Origin: Bacteroides ovatus
GTDB lineage: Bacteria > Bacteroidota > Bacteroidia > Bacteroidales > Bacteroidaceae
Assembly (NCBI RefSeq): GCF_001314995.1
Contig: NZ_CP012938.1
Coordinates: 1,674,001-1,738,000 of the forward strand
DNA length: 64,000 bases
Direction of reading: 5' to 3'
Shown here: in pieces, positions 54,101-61,719 of the stretch
Position numbering within the stretch: the stretch's first letter is position 1
How the letters are laid out: each line of letters begins with the position of its first letter
The notes under the pieces: generated by a model
Databases searched by the model: none
The model's input: the letters and a program-made list of their open reading frames with translations, nothing else
Told to the model about the DNA's origin: nothing
Position numbers and translations under genes: made by a program

Positions 54101-54544
54101 AGGAACTTTATATAATTCCGTCATCGCTCCTGTAGGAAACAGGGCACTGCTTGCCGGATCCTGTATAGAGGCAGAGAAAAAGACATACTTTCCATCCGGA
54201 GTAAAAGCCGACGGTATTTCTGATGCAGAATGATAGGTCAGTCGCCGGGCGGCACCTCCGTCAGCAGGCATAATGAATAAGTCAAAATTTCCATTCCGGT
54301 CACTGGCAAACGCAATTTGCTTGCCATCGGGCGACCAAACCGGATTGGCTTCATAAGAGGTTTGTGTGGTGAGTTGAACAGCTGTTCCTCCTTGTGCAGG
54401 GACTTTATAAATGTCACCCTTGTAACAAAAAACAATTTCTGATCCATCCGGTGATATACGTGCATCACGCATCCACAAAGGAGTAATTGCATAGCTGGAT
54501 AATGCTGATAGTACCAGCGCTAAAGAAGTTATTAGTTTCTTCAT
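51185..54544 (-). CDS. Tricorn-type S41 peptidase (C-terminal processing protease family)
   Basis: A 1119-residue secreted protease: signal peptide (KKLITSLALVLSALSSYA), six-to-seven-bladed PD40/WD40-like propellers (repeats such as ARISPDGSEIVFCYKGDIYK, PVWSPDGKQIAFASDRNG, SASVSPDGKQIAFIVRGDVF), a PDZ-like domain (KVGCIIEKINGEEITLDNDI) and an S41 core. Catalytic residues look intact: His in NVSHTGGRY (around 805), nucleophile Ser in CEANYSNAHG (around 1020), and the GIVIDTRFNGGG segment. Residues ~565-630 are an unusual Lys/Asp/Ser-rich linker. It probably degrades peptides in the periplasm. It ends at a terminator and precedes no obvious partner. Confidence 0.93.
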   Translation of the reverse strand: MKKLITSLALVLSALSSYAITPLWMRDARISPDGSEIVFCYKGDIYKVPAQGGTAVQLTTQTSYEANPVWSPDGKQIAFASDRNGNFDLFIMPADGGAARRLTYHSASEIPSAFTPDGKYVFFSASIQDPASSALFPTGAMTELYKVPVAGGRTEQVLGTPAELVCFDKTGKNFLYQDRKGFEDEWRKHHTSSITRDIWLYNTQTGKHTNLTNRGGEDRNPVYAPDGNAVYFLSERDGGSFNVYTFFLNTPQEVKAVTTFKTHPVRFLSVSDKGTLCYTYDGELYTQKSGARPEKVKVELVRDDEQQLATLKFSQGATSASVSPDGKQIAFIVRGDVFVTSTDYATTKQITNTPAKEAAVSFAPDNRTLVYASERTGNWQLYTAKISRKEDPNFPNATLIEEEVLLPSKTVERTYPQYSPDGKELAFIEDRNRLMVLNLKTKKVRQVTDGSTWYNTGGGFDYEWSPDGKWFTLEFIGNRHDPYSDVGIVSAQGGAITNLTNSGYISGAPRWVLDGNAILFQTERYGMRAHASWGSQQDVMLVFLNQDAYDRYRLSKEDFELLKEFEKEQKKAKEKDDEKTKDGKKSKAEKADKGNANKGKTDKSKADKEKSKVDSSKDSNQDESADDKADQKEILVELNGIEDRIVRLTPNSSDLGSAILSKDGEDLYYFSAFEGGYDLWKMNLREKDTKRLHKLNTGWASLMLDKKGDIFLLGSRIMQKMDAKSDALKSISYQAEMKMDLAAERETMFDHVYKQHQKRFYNVNMHGVDWDAMTNAYRKFLPHIDNNYDFAELLSEWLGELNVSHTGGRYSPKGKGDVTSNLGLLFDWDYQGKGMQIAEVIEKGPFDHSRTKVKVGCIIEKINGEEITLDNDITCLLNNKAGKKTLISIYNPQNKERWEEVVMPVTNGQLNGLLYKRWVKQRAADVEKWSKGRLGYVHIQSMGDDSFRTVYSDILGKYNNCEGIVIDTRFNGGGRLHEDIEILFSGQKYFTQVVRGREACDMPSRRWNKPSIMLQCEANYSNAHGTPWVYKHQKIGKLVGMPVPGTMTSVSWETLQDPSLVFGIPIVGYRLPDGSYLENTQLEPDVKVANNPETVVKGEDTQLKVAVDELLKEIDSQKK

Positions 54545-54574
54545 ATCAAATTATTATAAATTTATTCCGATAAA

Positions 54575-55387
54575 TCAATCGGTTTGAATTAGTTTTCCCG
54601 TGTAATTATAAAATGTGCTATCACCAAAATCTTTATAAAAGAAGGCATATTTATCCACTCCCGTACAATGACAAACGCCAATCTGTCGGGGAAGATATTC
54701 CTGTAAATAATCTGCAATGACCTGATATTTTTGTTTTTCCGCGTTATGGATATGAAAACCTCCCAGAAGTAACTTACAAGGAGATTCGGGAAAGGCAGCC
54801 TGAACCGTACGCAAAATATTGGTTATTCCCCGATGAGAACAGGCACTTAATACAGAAAATCCTTCCGGTTCCACCAATACCATCGCCAATTCATCCTGAA
54901 AAGTATCCGGTATTTTGCATCCATCTTCTTGCTGAACCCAAAAACGTTCAAAATGGGTATCTGCCTGATTTATAATATCAATAGACGGAAAAAGGAAAAC
55001 TCCGGGAAGCAGTTCGGTCTGCTCTGTAATAAAGCGGAAACGGGAACGATCGAGGTTTTGTGTATGTATCATCCCGTTCTCACGTTCATCCTTGAATTTA
55101 GGAGAAAAAATCTCACGCTTACAGACAACGGTTGCCTGTGTATTCAATTCCAAAAAATAACGTAGTCCGCCCGTATGATCGCTGTGACCATGAGATAATA
55201 TCAAATAATCTACTTTTTGCAAGTCAATATGCAACAAGCGGGCGTTACGGATAAACAAGTCGGATGCTCCCGTATCGAAAAGTAATCTATGTTCTTGAGT
55301 CTCGATATATAGAGAAAGACCATGTTCTGCCTGCAATTTACGTCCATAGACACAATTCTCCACAAGAGTCGTTATTTTATAGCCCAT
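54575..55387 (-). CDS. MBL-fold hydrolase (dihydropteroate/aminobenzene phosphate synthase-like)
   Basis: A 270-residue metallo-beta-lactamase-fold protein. The metal motif LILSHGHSDHTGGL is at ~residues 60-73, a second His lies in SACSHRGITNILRTV and a third in LLGGFHIHNAE. Its CSHRGITNIL, then FGIGICHCTG-like end (VCHCTGVDKYAFF) match the group annotated as 7,8-dihydropterin-6-yl-methyl-4-(beta-D-ribofuranosyl)aminobenzene 5'-phosphate synthases, but that activity is not proven. It begins 42 nt before a terminator-like hairpin at 55429-55465. Confidence 0.78.
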   Translation of the reverse strand: MGYKITTLVENCVYGRKLQAEHGLSLYIETQEHRLLFDTGASDLFIRNARLLHIDLQKVDYLILSHGHSDHTGGLRYFLELNTQATVVCKREIFSPKFKDERENGMIHTQNLDRSRFRFITEQTELLPGVFLFPSIDIINQADTHFERFWVQQEDGCKIPDTFQDELAMVLVEPEGFSVLSACSHRGITNILRTVQAAFPESPCKLLLGGFHIHNAEKQKYQVIADYLQEYLPRQIGVCHCTGVDKYAFFYKDFGDSTFYNYTGKLIQTD

Positions 55388-55417
55388 GATACTTAGTTAG
55401 TTATCAAACGAATTATA

Positions 55418-55465
55418 CAAAATAAAAAGTTCTGCCACAAAATTATAATAATTCTGTGGCAGAAC
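55418..55465 (-). terminator. Terminator-like hairpin upstream of the MBL gene
   Basis: Perfect stem gttctgccaca / tgtggcagaac (55429-55465), followed on the minus strand by TTTTTATTTTG. It could end the flavodoxin transcript (55794-56333) or sit in the MBL leader. Confidence 0.65.
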
Positions 55466-55497
55466 AAGCAATCCAGTCAATTAAGTAATCGTAAAAA

Positions 55498-55632
55498 GGG
55501 GAAAAAGGTGAGGGTAGTGAGGGAGGAATTGCAACCTTTTATTTTTATATTTTATTTTTTCCTATCTATATTTTCTCTAAAAAAAAACACGAATGTTAGA
55601 AATCCTCCCTCACTACCCTCACCTTTTCCCCT
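55498..55632. repeat. Long inverted repeat with ~32-bp arms
   Basis: Left arm contains ggtgagggtagtgagggagg (from 55507), right arm contains cctccctcactaccctcacc (55604-55623), each extended by aaaa/tttt and cccc/gggg to ~32 bp. The ~70-nt loop is very A/T-rich. No gene lies in 55388-55793; this repeat and two smaller hairpins fill it. Confidence 0.88.
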
Positions 55633-55647
55633 CTTCTTATAAAAAAA

Positions 55648-55696
55648 GACGGCGGAAAATCTGGAAAACATAACCGTCTTTTCCAGATTTCCCGTC
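55648..55696. repeat. Second hairpin in the 55.4-55.8 kb gap
   Basis: gacggcggaaaatctggaaa / ttttccagatttcccgtc form a near-perfect stem with a short loop. On the minus strand it is followed by TTTTTTT, so it could terminate the flavodoxin gene transcript. Confidence 0.75.
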
Positions 55697-55793
55697 AGGT
55701 TTTAAAAGTTAAGTTCAAAACTATATCTCAAATATTCGAACAAATCCATTTATCATATTCTTTATGAATATCTTTAATATGGAAAACAAACAG

Positions 55794-56333
55794 TTACACC
55801 ATCTTTCCCATATTATATGCTTCCTGCATGTAGGGAGTATCTTTAATCTCTCCTACTTTCCATGCACCGATTCCATAGACCGTCCCTTTTTCCTGTGGTC
55901 CTTCCAAGCAATCGAGGAAGCCACGGAAGCCGTCGATAGTACGCTCCATCATTGCTTTATCGTTTTCTGCTGCCGCAATAATGAAATAAAATTCCTTATT
56001 AGTTATTTCAGTATAACGTGCGCAACAGCGGTCAATCATTATCTTCATCTGCCCGCACATGGTGTAAAAATAGACCGGGGTTGCCATTACAATCACATCT
56101 GCAGCAATCATCTTTTCTACAATTTCCGCTGCATCATCCTTCTGCGGACAAGGTTTACCGTACATACTGCAAACACTACATCCCGTACAAGGATGAACCG
56201 TTTTGTCTTTCAGAAAAATCTTCTCTACTTCATTGCCCGCCTCGATAGCACCTTTCATAAATTCATCACAAAGCAAATCCGAATTACCACCTTTACGTGG
56301 ACTGGACGAAATTATCAAAACTTTTTTAGCCAT
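55794..56333 (-). CDS. Flavodoxin-like NAD(P)H-dependent oxidoreductase
   Basis: A 179-residue FMN reductase with the N-terminal phosphate loop ISSSPRKGGNSDLLCDEF, the Cys cluster CTGCSVCSMYGKPC and the ATPVYFYTMCGQMKIMIDRC segment. Similar to the protein at 45424-46119, but without the N-terminal extension. The Cys-rich loop is common in this family and may bind a cofactor or substrate. It lies alone behind the fourth copy of the shared operator (56415-56455). Confidence 0.88.
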   Translation of the reverse strand: MAKKVLIISSSPRKGGNSDLLCDEFMKGAIEAGNEVEKIFLKDKTVHPCTGCSVCSMYGKPCPQKDDAAEIVEKMIAADVIVMATPVYFYTMCGQMKIMIDRCCARYTEITNKEFYFIIAAAENDKAMMERTIDGFRGFLDCLEGPQEKGTVYGIGAWKVGEIKDTPYMQEAYNMGKMV

Positions 56334-56385
56334 AACTTTCTTTTATTACTTTTATCTTTCAGAATTAATCAGTCTGTTCACTCTG

Positions 56386-56455
56386 CAAAAATAGACAATT
56401 TATAACATAGCGAATGTATATAAATTACAGAGAAATATACCCAGATTACAGATTC
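56386..56455 (-). promoter_or_regulatory. AraC-type operator and promoter for the second flavodoxin gene
   Basis: Read in the gene direction, the operator (56455 to 56415) starts GAATCTGTAATCTGGG and ends TGTAATTTATATACA; half-sites are 21 bp apart. The -7 box TATTTTTG (56386-56393) is exactly 21 nt downstream, as at the other three promoters. The operator is also ~40 nt upstream of the -7 box of the divergent Crp gene. Confidence 0.83.
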
Positions 56456-56494
56456 AAACATAACAAAAGATTTTTTCTACCAATATTTAATTTA

Positions 56495-56502
56495 TATCTT
56501 TG
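56495..56502 (+). promoter_or_regulatory. Probable -7 box of the Crp-family gene
   Basis: TATCTTTG matches TAnnTTTG; the likely ATG of the Crp gene is 26 nt downstream at 56528. Confidence 0.6.
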
Positions 56503-56527
56503 TCCACAATACGAACAACATGATACA

Positions 56528-57217
56528 ATGAAAAAAATACAACTGACCGACACACATAAAGAAAAGCTGTTTCAAATCCCCCTTTTCCGGAATTTGCCCT
56601 TAAACATTAAAGAATCCCTATTGGAGAAACTAGATTTCGTAGTCTATATAGCAAACAAGAAAGAGATAGTTGTTACGCAGGGAACGCCTTGCAACAAACT
56701 GTATGTGTTGTTGGAAGGGAAATTGCGCACGGATATTATCGACGGACTGGGAAATGAAGTGATGATTGAATATATCATTGCGCCACGCACTTTTGCCACT
56801 CCACATCTTTTTAGCTCGGACAACACATTGCCGGCTACTTTCACTGCCCTTGAGGACAGTGTGATACTTATGGCAACAAAGGATTCTACCTTTAAAGTTA
56901 TCAGCCAGGACCCGCAAGTATTGCACAATTTTCTCTGCATTGCAGGCAATTGCAATATCTGTACCGTATCACGTCTGAAACCACTCTCCCGCAAGACTGT
57001 CCGGGAAAGATTTATCGTTTATCTGTTCGAGCACAAGAAGAAAGATTCCCTGATAGTGGAGATTACACATACGCAATCCCAACTTGCCGAATACCTGAAT
57101 GTATCACGTCCCGCCTTATCGAAAGAAATTAATAAGATTATCAAGGAAGGGCTTATCACTATGGAAGGGAAACGGGTGGAAATTTTGAATAAGGCCGCTT
57201 TAGAGAAATTCATATAA
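56528..57217 (+). CDS. Crp/Fnr-family transcriptional regulator
   Basis: A 229-residue regulator from the ATG at 56528; the frame is open 38 codons upstream, but that stretch overlaps the promoter and the divergent operator. The effector domain (~25-140; VTQGTPCNKLYVLLEGKLRT) is followed by a winged-helix domain with SQLAEYLNVSRPALSKEINK as the recognition region. Cys residues in NCNICTVSRL are notable, but no Fnr-type N-terminal Cys cluster is seen. Divergent from the flavodoxin-like gene, so possibly linked to its control. Confidence 0.86.
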   Translation: MKKIQLTDTHKEKLFQIPLFRNLPLNIKESLLEKLDFVVYIANKKEIVVTQGTPCNKLYVLLEGKLRTDIIDGLGNEVMIEYIIAPRTFATPHLFSSDNTLPATFTALEDSVILMATKDSTFKVISQDPQVLHNFLCIAGNCNICTVSRLKPLSRKTVRERFIVYLFEHKKKDSLIVEITHTQSQLAEYLNVSRPALSKEINKIIKEGLITMEGKRVEILNKAALEKFI

Positions 57218-57353
57218 TAAAGAAACAGGGGCAGGGTTGAAACTAAGGAATAATTTGGCTCTTATATCGAAAACAAGTTAAATATATAAATGAGCCGAAG
57301 AGAAATAAAACTGTTTTTGCTATATTTGCAATCAGAAAGAAAAGCAAAAAAAT

Positions 57354-58190
57354 ATGACAGATGAACAATTAGGGCAAATGAAGCTTATCTTCAATTACAA
57401 CGATGTATTCTACAGCTTCTTCTATGATGACCTCAGCGGCTGCGTACATCGCTCCCGCGAATATGCCATCAATTACGTCTATTCGGGTGAGATGATTCTC
57501 GACAATGGCAATGAGCAAATTCATGTCGGAAAAGGCGAATGCGTCTTCATACCGCGCGACCATCACATTACGATGTACAAGAAGACGAAAGATGGTGAAC
57601 GCTACTGCGGTATCTTCCTGATGTTCACACGTCGTTTCTTACGTGAAATGTACGGTAAGTTGGAACAACGTAAAGTACCGACCAATACCGCGAAACTCAA
57701 TTCCGGAGTGATAAAACTTCCGAAAACGGCCGAACTCGCCAGTCTGTTCGCTTCGATGACGCCCTACTTCGATCCGAAGGTGAAACCTGCGGATGACCTG
57801 ATGCAACTGAAATTGCAGGAAGGTCTGCTCGCATTATTACATATCGACAAAAAGTTCGCGCCGACGCTTTTCGACTTCAATGAACCGTGGAAAATAGATA
57901 TTCTGGAATTTATGAACGAGAACTACATGTACGAGCTCACGATGGAAGAGATGGCACACTACACGGGACGCAGCCTTGCCACATTCAAACGGGATTTCAA
58001 GAAAATCAGCGACCTCACTCCCGAAAAATGGCTTATCCGTAAACGACTCGAAGTAGCTTACGCCCTGATGAAAGAGGGCGGCAAAAAGGTCGTGGATGTT
58101 TATGCCGAAGTCGGTTTCAAGAACCCGTCTCACTTCTCAACCGCCTTCAAAAAACAGTACGGTATGCCGCCGACCGCCACATTCGTGTAA
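57354..58190 (+). CDS. AraC-family transcriptional regulator of the second hydrolase-MFS module
   Basis: A 278-residue regulator with an N-terminal cupin-like domain (INYVYSGEMILDNGNEQIHV, then GECVFIPRDHHITM) and a C-terminal double HTH (MEEMAHYTGRSLATFKRDFK and VVDVYAEVGFKNPSHFSTAF, ending KQYGMPPTATFV). A -7 box TATATTTG (57321-57328) lies upstream. It is upstream of the hydrolase-MFS-AKR-nitroreductase run on the same strand and is likely its regulator. The GC content and codon style from here to ~61.7 kb look higher than in the neighbours. Confidence 0.86.
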   Translation: MTDEQLGQMKLIFNYNDVFYSFFYDDLSGCVHRSREYAINYVYSGEMILDNGNEQIHVGKGECVFIPRDHHITMYKKTKDGERYCGIFLMFTRRFLREMYGKLEQRKVPTNTAKLNSGVIKLPKTAELASLFASMTPYFDPKVKPADDLMQLKLQEGLLALLHIDKKFAPTLFDFNEPWKIDILEFMNENYMYELTMEEMAHYTGRSLATFKRDFKKISDLTPEKWLIRKRLEVAYALMKEGGKKVVDVYAEVGFKNPSHFSTAFKKQYGMPPTATFV

Positions 58191-58226
58191 ATCGGAGCAA
58201 AATATATTGAGTTTTTTAATTAAATT

Positions 58227-58264
58227 ATTTAAGCCTCACTGCGACATCGCAGTGAGGCTTAAAT
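58227..58264 (+). terminator. Perfect palindrome after the AraC gene
   Basis: atttaagcctcactgcga / tcgcagtgaggcttaaat, an 18-bp stem with almost no loop. It likely ends the AraC transcript, though no clear T-run follows. The rest of 58265-58455 shows no gene. Confidence 0.7.
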
Positions 58265-58458
58265 ATCAACTTACAGCTTGTTCCTTACAGTAACCTTACG
58301 GTAAGGGCAGCCCTGATAATTTACCGGAAAATATAGAGTATACAATCTTCATAGCAATGTGTATGCTGATGCCATATTGTCCACCGCCAAACTTGATTAT
58401 CATAAATTCAGAACTACTTTTCCTGCCATTTGCATGGAGCTTTTAAGAAAATAGATAG

Positions 58459-58526
58459 TTGAGCTTTTGAGTAACTCCTTTTGAGCCCGACAATAATGTG
58501 CCGCTTATTTTATAGCCGTACCTTTG
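58459..58526 (+). promoter_or_regulatory. Promoter and possible operator of the second hydrolase-MFS module
   Basis: -7 box TACCTTTG (58519-58526) with a weak TGTG (58497-58500) 18 nt upstream. Two TTGAGC copies at 58459-58464 and 58481-58486, 22 bp apart, lie just upstream and could be half-sites for the AraC protein encoded at 57354-58190. Confidence 0.5.
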
Positions 58527-58563
58527 CAATATGAAATAGAACAATAACCATTTAAATAATAGA

Positions 58564-59640
58564 ATGATGAGAACAGCGAATTTTAAATCCGCAGCTATCG
58601 CAGCCTTGTTAAGTATGGGGTTGCTTACCGGCTGCACGAACGGTATTACAAATCAAAAGACAAGTAATCATATGGACACATTGAATCTTACACAGGAATG
58701 GGACAAAAAGTTCCCACAGAGCGACAAGGTTAATCATCGTAAAGTAACTTTCAAAAACCGCTATGGCATCACACTTGCCGCCGACTTGTACGAACCCAAG
58801 AATATCGAAAGTAAACTCCCTGCCATTGCCGTTAGCGGCCCTTTCGGGGCTGTGAAGGAACAGTCATCGGGACTTTATGCGCAGACAATGGCCGAACGCG
58901 GATTCCTCACCCTTGCGTTCGACCCCTCTTATACGGGCGAGAGCGGTGGCGAACCCCGTAATGTGGCATCGCCCGACATCAACACCGAAGATTTTAGCGC
59001 GGCAGTGGATTTCCTGATTGCACACCCCAATGTAGATGCCAAACGCATCGGTATCATCGGCATCTGCGGATTCGGTGGTATGGGACTGAATGCCGCGGCA
59101 ATGGACACGCGCATCAAAGCAACAGTAGCTTCTACAATGTACGATATGAGCCGCGTGAATGCCAACGGCTATTTCGATGCCGAGGACAGTGCCGAAGTAC
59201 GCCGCAACAAACGCGAGGCGATGAATGCTATCCGGACCCGTGATGCACAGAACGGCACGGCCACTCCCGGTACGCCCGGTCTGCCCACTAGCATCAAGGG
59301 CGACGAGCCGCAATTCGTCAAAGACTACTTCGATTATTACAAGACTGAACGTGCTTTTCACGCCCGTGCCATCAATTCTAATGGTGCATGGAACCCCACG
59401 ATGGCTCTTTCGTTCATCAATATGCCATTGTTAACCTATATCCACGAGATTGACAATGCTGTATTGCTCATTCACGGCGAAAATGCCCATTCGCGTTATT
59501 TCAGCGAGGATGCCTTCAAACGCCTCAAGGGCAACAACAAGGAGTTACTAATCGTTCCCGGAGCCAACCACACCGACCTTTACGACCGGAAGATTCCGTT
59601 TGACAAACTGGAAGCATTTTTCAAGTCAAACCTCAAATAA
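58564..59640 (+). CDS. Lipoprotein alpha/beta hydrolase (paralog of the one at 43041)
   Basis: A 358-residue alpha/beta-hydrolase with a lipoprotein signal (lipobox LLTGC, Cys24), so envelope-anchored. Core segments match the 43041-44072 protein: GPFGAVKEQSSGLYAQTMAE, EDFSAAVDFLIAHPNVD, the nucleophile elbow GIIGICGFGG with Cys168, the acid region IHGENAHSRYFSED and His in VPGANHTDLYDRK. Substrate unknown; perhaps a lactone or ester. It heads a four-gene run: MFS (9 nt downstream), aldo/keto reductase and nitroreductase. Confidence 0.87.
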   Translation: MMRTANFKSAAIAALLSMGLLTGCTNGITNQKTSNHMDTLNLTQEWDKKFPQSDKVNHRKVTFKNRYGITLAADLYEPKNIESKLPAIAVSGPFGAVKEQSSGLYAQTMAERGFLTLAFDPSYTGESGGEPRNVASPDINTEDFSAAVDFLIAHPNVDAKRIGIIGICGFGGMGLNAAAMDTRIKATVASTMYDMSRVNANGYFDAEDSAEVRRNKREAMNAIRTRDAQNGTATPGTPGLPTSIKGDEPQFVKDYFDYYKTERAFHARAINSNGAWNPTMALSFINMPLLTYIHEIDNAVLLIHGENAHSRYFSEDAFKRLKGNNKELLIVPGANHTDLYDRKIPFDKLEAFFKSNLK

Positions 59641-59649
59641 AATAAAAAC

Positions 59650-60843
59650 ATGAGTATATCAACTAAAAATAAGCATAACCACTTGTTGATGTTCATCCTC
59701 ACACTCGGAGTATTCGGAATATTGAATACTGAAATGGGAGTAGTGGGCATCATCCCTATCATTGCCGAAACCTTCGGTGTTACGGTGCCGGATGCGGGTT
59801 GGACGGTCAGCCTCTTTGCGCTGATCATTGCCTTCTCTGCTCCCGTCGTACCGTTACTTTTTTCACGGGTAAACCGTAAAACGGTCATGGTGCTCGCCTT
59901 GTCCGTGTTCGTGATTTCCAACCTCGTTTCGGTCTTCACGACGAACTTTACCGTACTGTTGATAACCCGTGCGATTCCGGCATTCTTTCATCCGCTCTAT
60001 GTATCCATCGCTTTCTCAACCGCAGCCTCTTCCGTTAGTCGGGAGGATGCTCCGAAAGCCGTTTCCAAAATCTTTGCCGGAGTATCGGCAGGAATGGTGC
60101 TCGGAGTGCCCGTGACGAGCTACATCGCCAGTGAATTTTCATTCTCTGCAGCAATGGTATTTTTTACCGTTGTCAATGCATTTGTACTGCTCGCCACTAT
60201 TTTCCTCATACCGTCCATGCCCGTTAAGGAACGGTTATCGTATGGCACACAACTCAGCGTATTGAGAAAGCCCGTATTGTGGAACTCCTTCCTTGCGGCA
60301 TTACTGATGAATGCAGCCATGTTCGGATTTTACAGCTACTTGTCCGATTACCTGATAACGGTTACAGATGTCTCCTTCAAGGTAATCAGCCTTCTGCTGT
60401 TTGTTTACGGCATGGCAAATATCGTCGGAAATATCGCAGCCGGAAAGTTGTTGGCACAACGTCCTTTCGCCACGTTGAAATACGTACCTGCCATCATGGC
60501 GATACTTTATCTCGTACTTTACGGACTAGGGAAACTGACCATACCAACGTCAATCGTCATTCTGATATTGGGAATATTCGCAGGTATTGCAAATAACGGG
60601 AATCAATTCATGGTATCTACGTCGGCAACCGAAGCACCCGATTTTGCCAACGGATTGTTCCTGACCGCCGCAAATCTCGGAACAGCGTTGGGAGCGGCAA
60701 TATGTGGCATGTTCATAACCGTATGGGGAACACAATCATCTCCGTTGGGAGCTGTGGCATTCCTGCTTGTCGGAGTGGCAAGCATTATTATCAGGAATAG
60801 CTTAATGAGCCGCAATAAACACATAATGGCAGTGACAATATGA
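59650..60843 (+). CDS. MFS transporter of the AraJ/SotB type (paralog of 44202)
   Basis: A 397-residue, 12-helix MFS protein very similar to that at 44202-45407: LGVFGILNTEMGVVGIIPII, GWTVSLFALIIAFSAPVVPL, KAVSKIFAGVSAGMVLGVPV, PDFANGLFLTAANLGTALGA. The last bases overlap the aldo/keto reductase start (ATGA), implying coupled translation. Substrate unknown; an efflux pump for a product of the neighbouring enzymes is plausible. Confidence 0.9.
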   Translation: MSISTKNKHNHLLMFILTLGVFGILNTEMGVVGIIPIIAETFGVTVPDAGWTVSLFALIIAFSAPVVPLLFSRVNRKTVMVLALSVFVISNLVSVFTTNFTVLLITRAIPAFFHPLYVSIAFSTAASSVSREDAPKAVSKIFAGVSAGMVLGVPVTSYIASEFSFSAAMVFFTVVNAFVLLATIFLIPSMPVKERLSYGTQLSVLRKPVLWNSFLAALLMNAAMFGFYSYLSDYLITVTDVSFKVISLLLFVYGMANIVGNIAAGKLLAQRPFATLKYVPAIMAILYLVLYGLGKLTIPTSIVILILGIFAGIANNGNQFMVSTSATEAPDFANGLFLTAANLGTALGAAICGMFITVWGTQSSPLGAVAFLLVGVASIIIRNSLMSRNKHIMAVTI

Positions 60844-61679
60844 AGAAAACAGAACGACCAATAATCACTTTCCCGAATGGACAAACTGTTTGTCCGTTGG
60901 GACAAGGCACATGGAAAATGGGACAATCCGCCGCACGGCGGCATGAAGAAATACGGGCATTACAACATGGCATCGAGCTGGGAATGAACCTTGTCGATAC
61001 TGCCGAGATGTACGACAACGAGGAACTGGTAGGCGAAGCTGTCCGCGACTGTAGAGAGAAAGTGCTTCTCGTGAGCAAAGTTTTACCGAGTAATGCAAGC
61101 TATCGTGGAACGAAACTCGCCTGTGAACGAAGTTTGCTGAAGCTCGGAACGGAGTATATCGACCTCTACCTGTTGCACTGGAAAGGACGCCATCCTTATG
61201 AAGAAACCGTTCGGGCGATGACCGAATTGCAACAAGAGGGAAAAATCCGTTTATGGGGTGTCAGTAATATGGACACAGCCGACATGGAACGTATTGTTTC
61301 ACTGTCCGGTGGAAGCGGCTGCGCCACCGATCAGGTACTCTATAACCTCGGCGACCGGGGCATAGAGTTCGACCTCATGCCGTGGTGCGCTGCCCGTAGA
61401 ATGCCGCTTATGGCCTATTCGCCGATCGGAGAAGGACGACTTCTGCGCCACCCTACATTGGTGGAAATCGCCCGGCGACACGATGTATCGCCTGCACAAA
61501 TCGCATTGTCGTGGACGATGCGTCAGCCCGGTATCATTGCCATACCCAAAGCCGGTAATGTAACCCATGTGGAAGATAATTTCCGAAGCCTTTCCATTCA
61601 TCTGACAGAGGAAGATTTGCATGATTTGGATACCGCGTTTCCCGCACCGGCACGGAAAATACCATTGGCAGGTTGGTAA
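60840..61679 (+). CDS. Aldo/keto reductase
   Basis: A 279-residue NADPH-dependent TIM-barrel reductase. The catalytic tetrad is visible: Asp53 and Tyr58 in VDTAEMYDNEELVG, Lys80 in LLVSKVLP and His113 in LYLLHWKGRHP. The cofactor-binding C-terminal part includes AIPKAGNVTHVEDNFRS. The ATG overlaps the MFS stop (ATGA). It reduces carbonyl compounds; together with the nitroreductase it suggests handling of reactive electrophiles. Confidence 0.92.
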   Translation: MKKTERPIITFPNGQTVCPLGQGTWKMGQSAARRHEEIRALQHGIELGMNLVDTAEMYDNEELVGEAVRDCREKVLLVSKVLPSNASYRGTKLACERSLLKLGTEYIDLYLLHWKGRHPYEETVRAMTELQQEGKIRLWGVSNMDTADMERIVSLSGGSGCATDQVLYNLGDRGIEFDLMPWCAARRMPLMAYSPIGEGRLLRHPTLVEIARRHDVSPAQIALSWTMRQPGIIAIPKAGNVTHVEDNFRSLSIHLTEEDLHDLDTAFPAPARKIPLAGW

Positions 61680-61719
61680 TAACATGAAATGCTATAAATT
61701 ATGAACTATAATAAGAAAA

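Noticed and set aside
55764..56405. Plus-strand open frame of 213 codons
   Set aside because: It is antisense to the flavodoxin gene, which has clear FMN motifs; the plus frame shows no family features.
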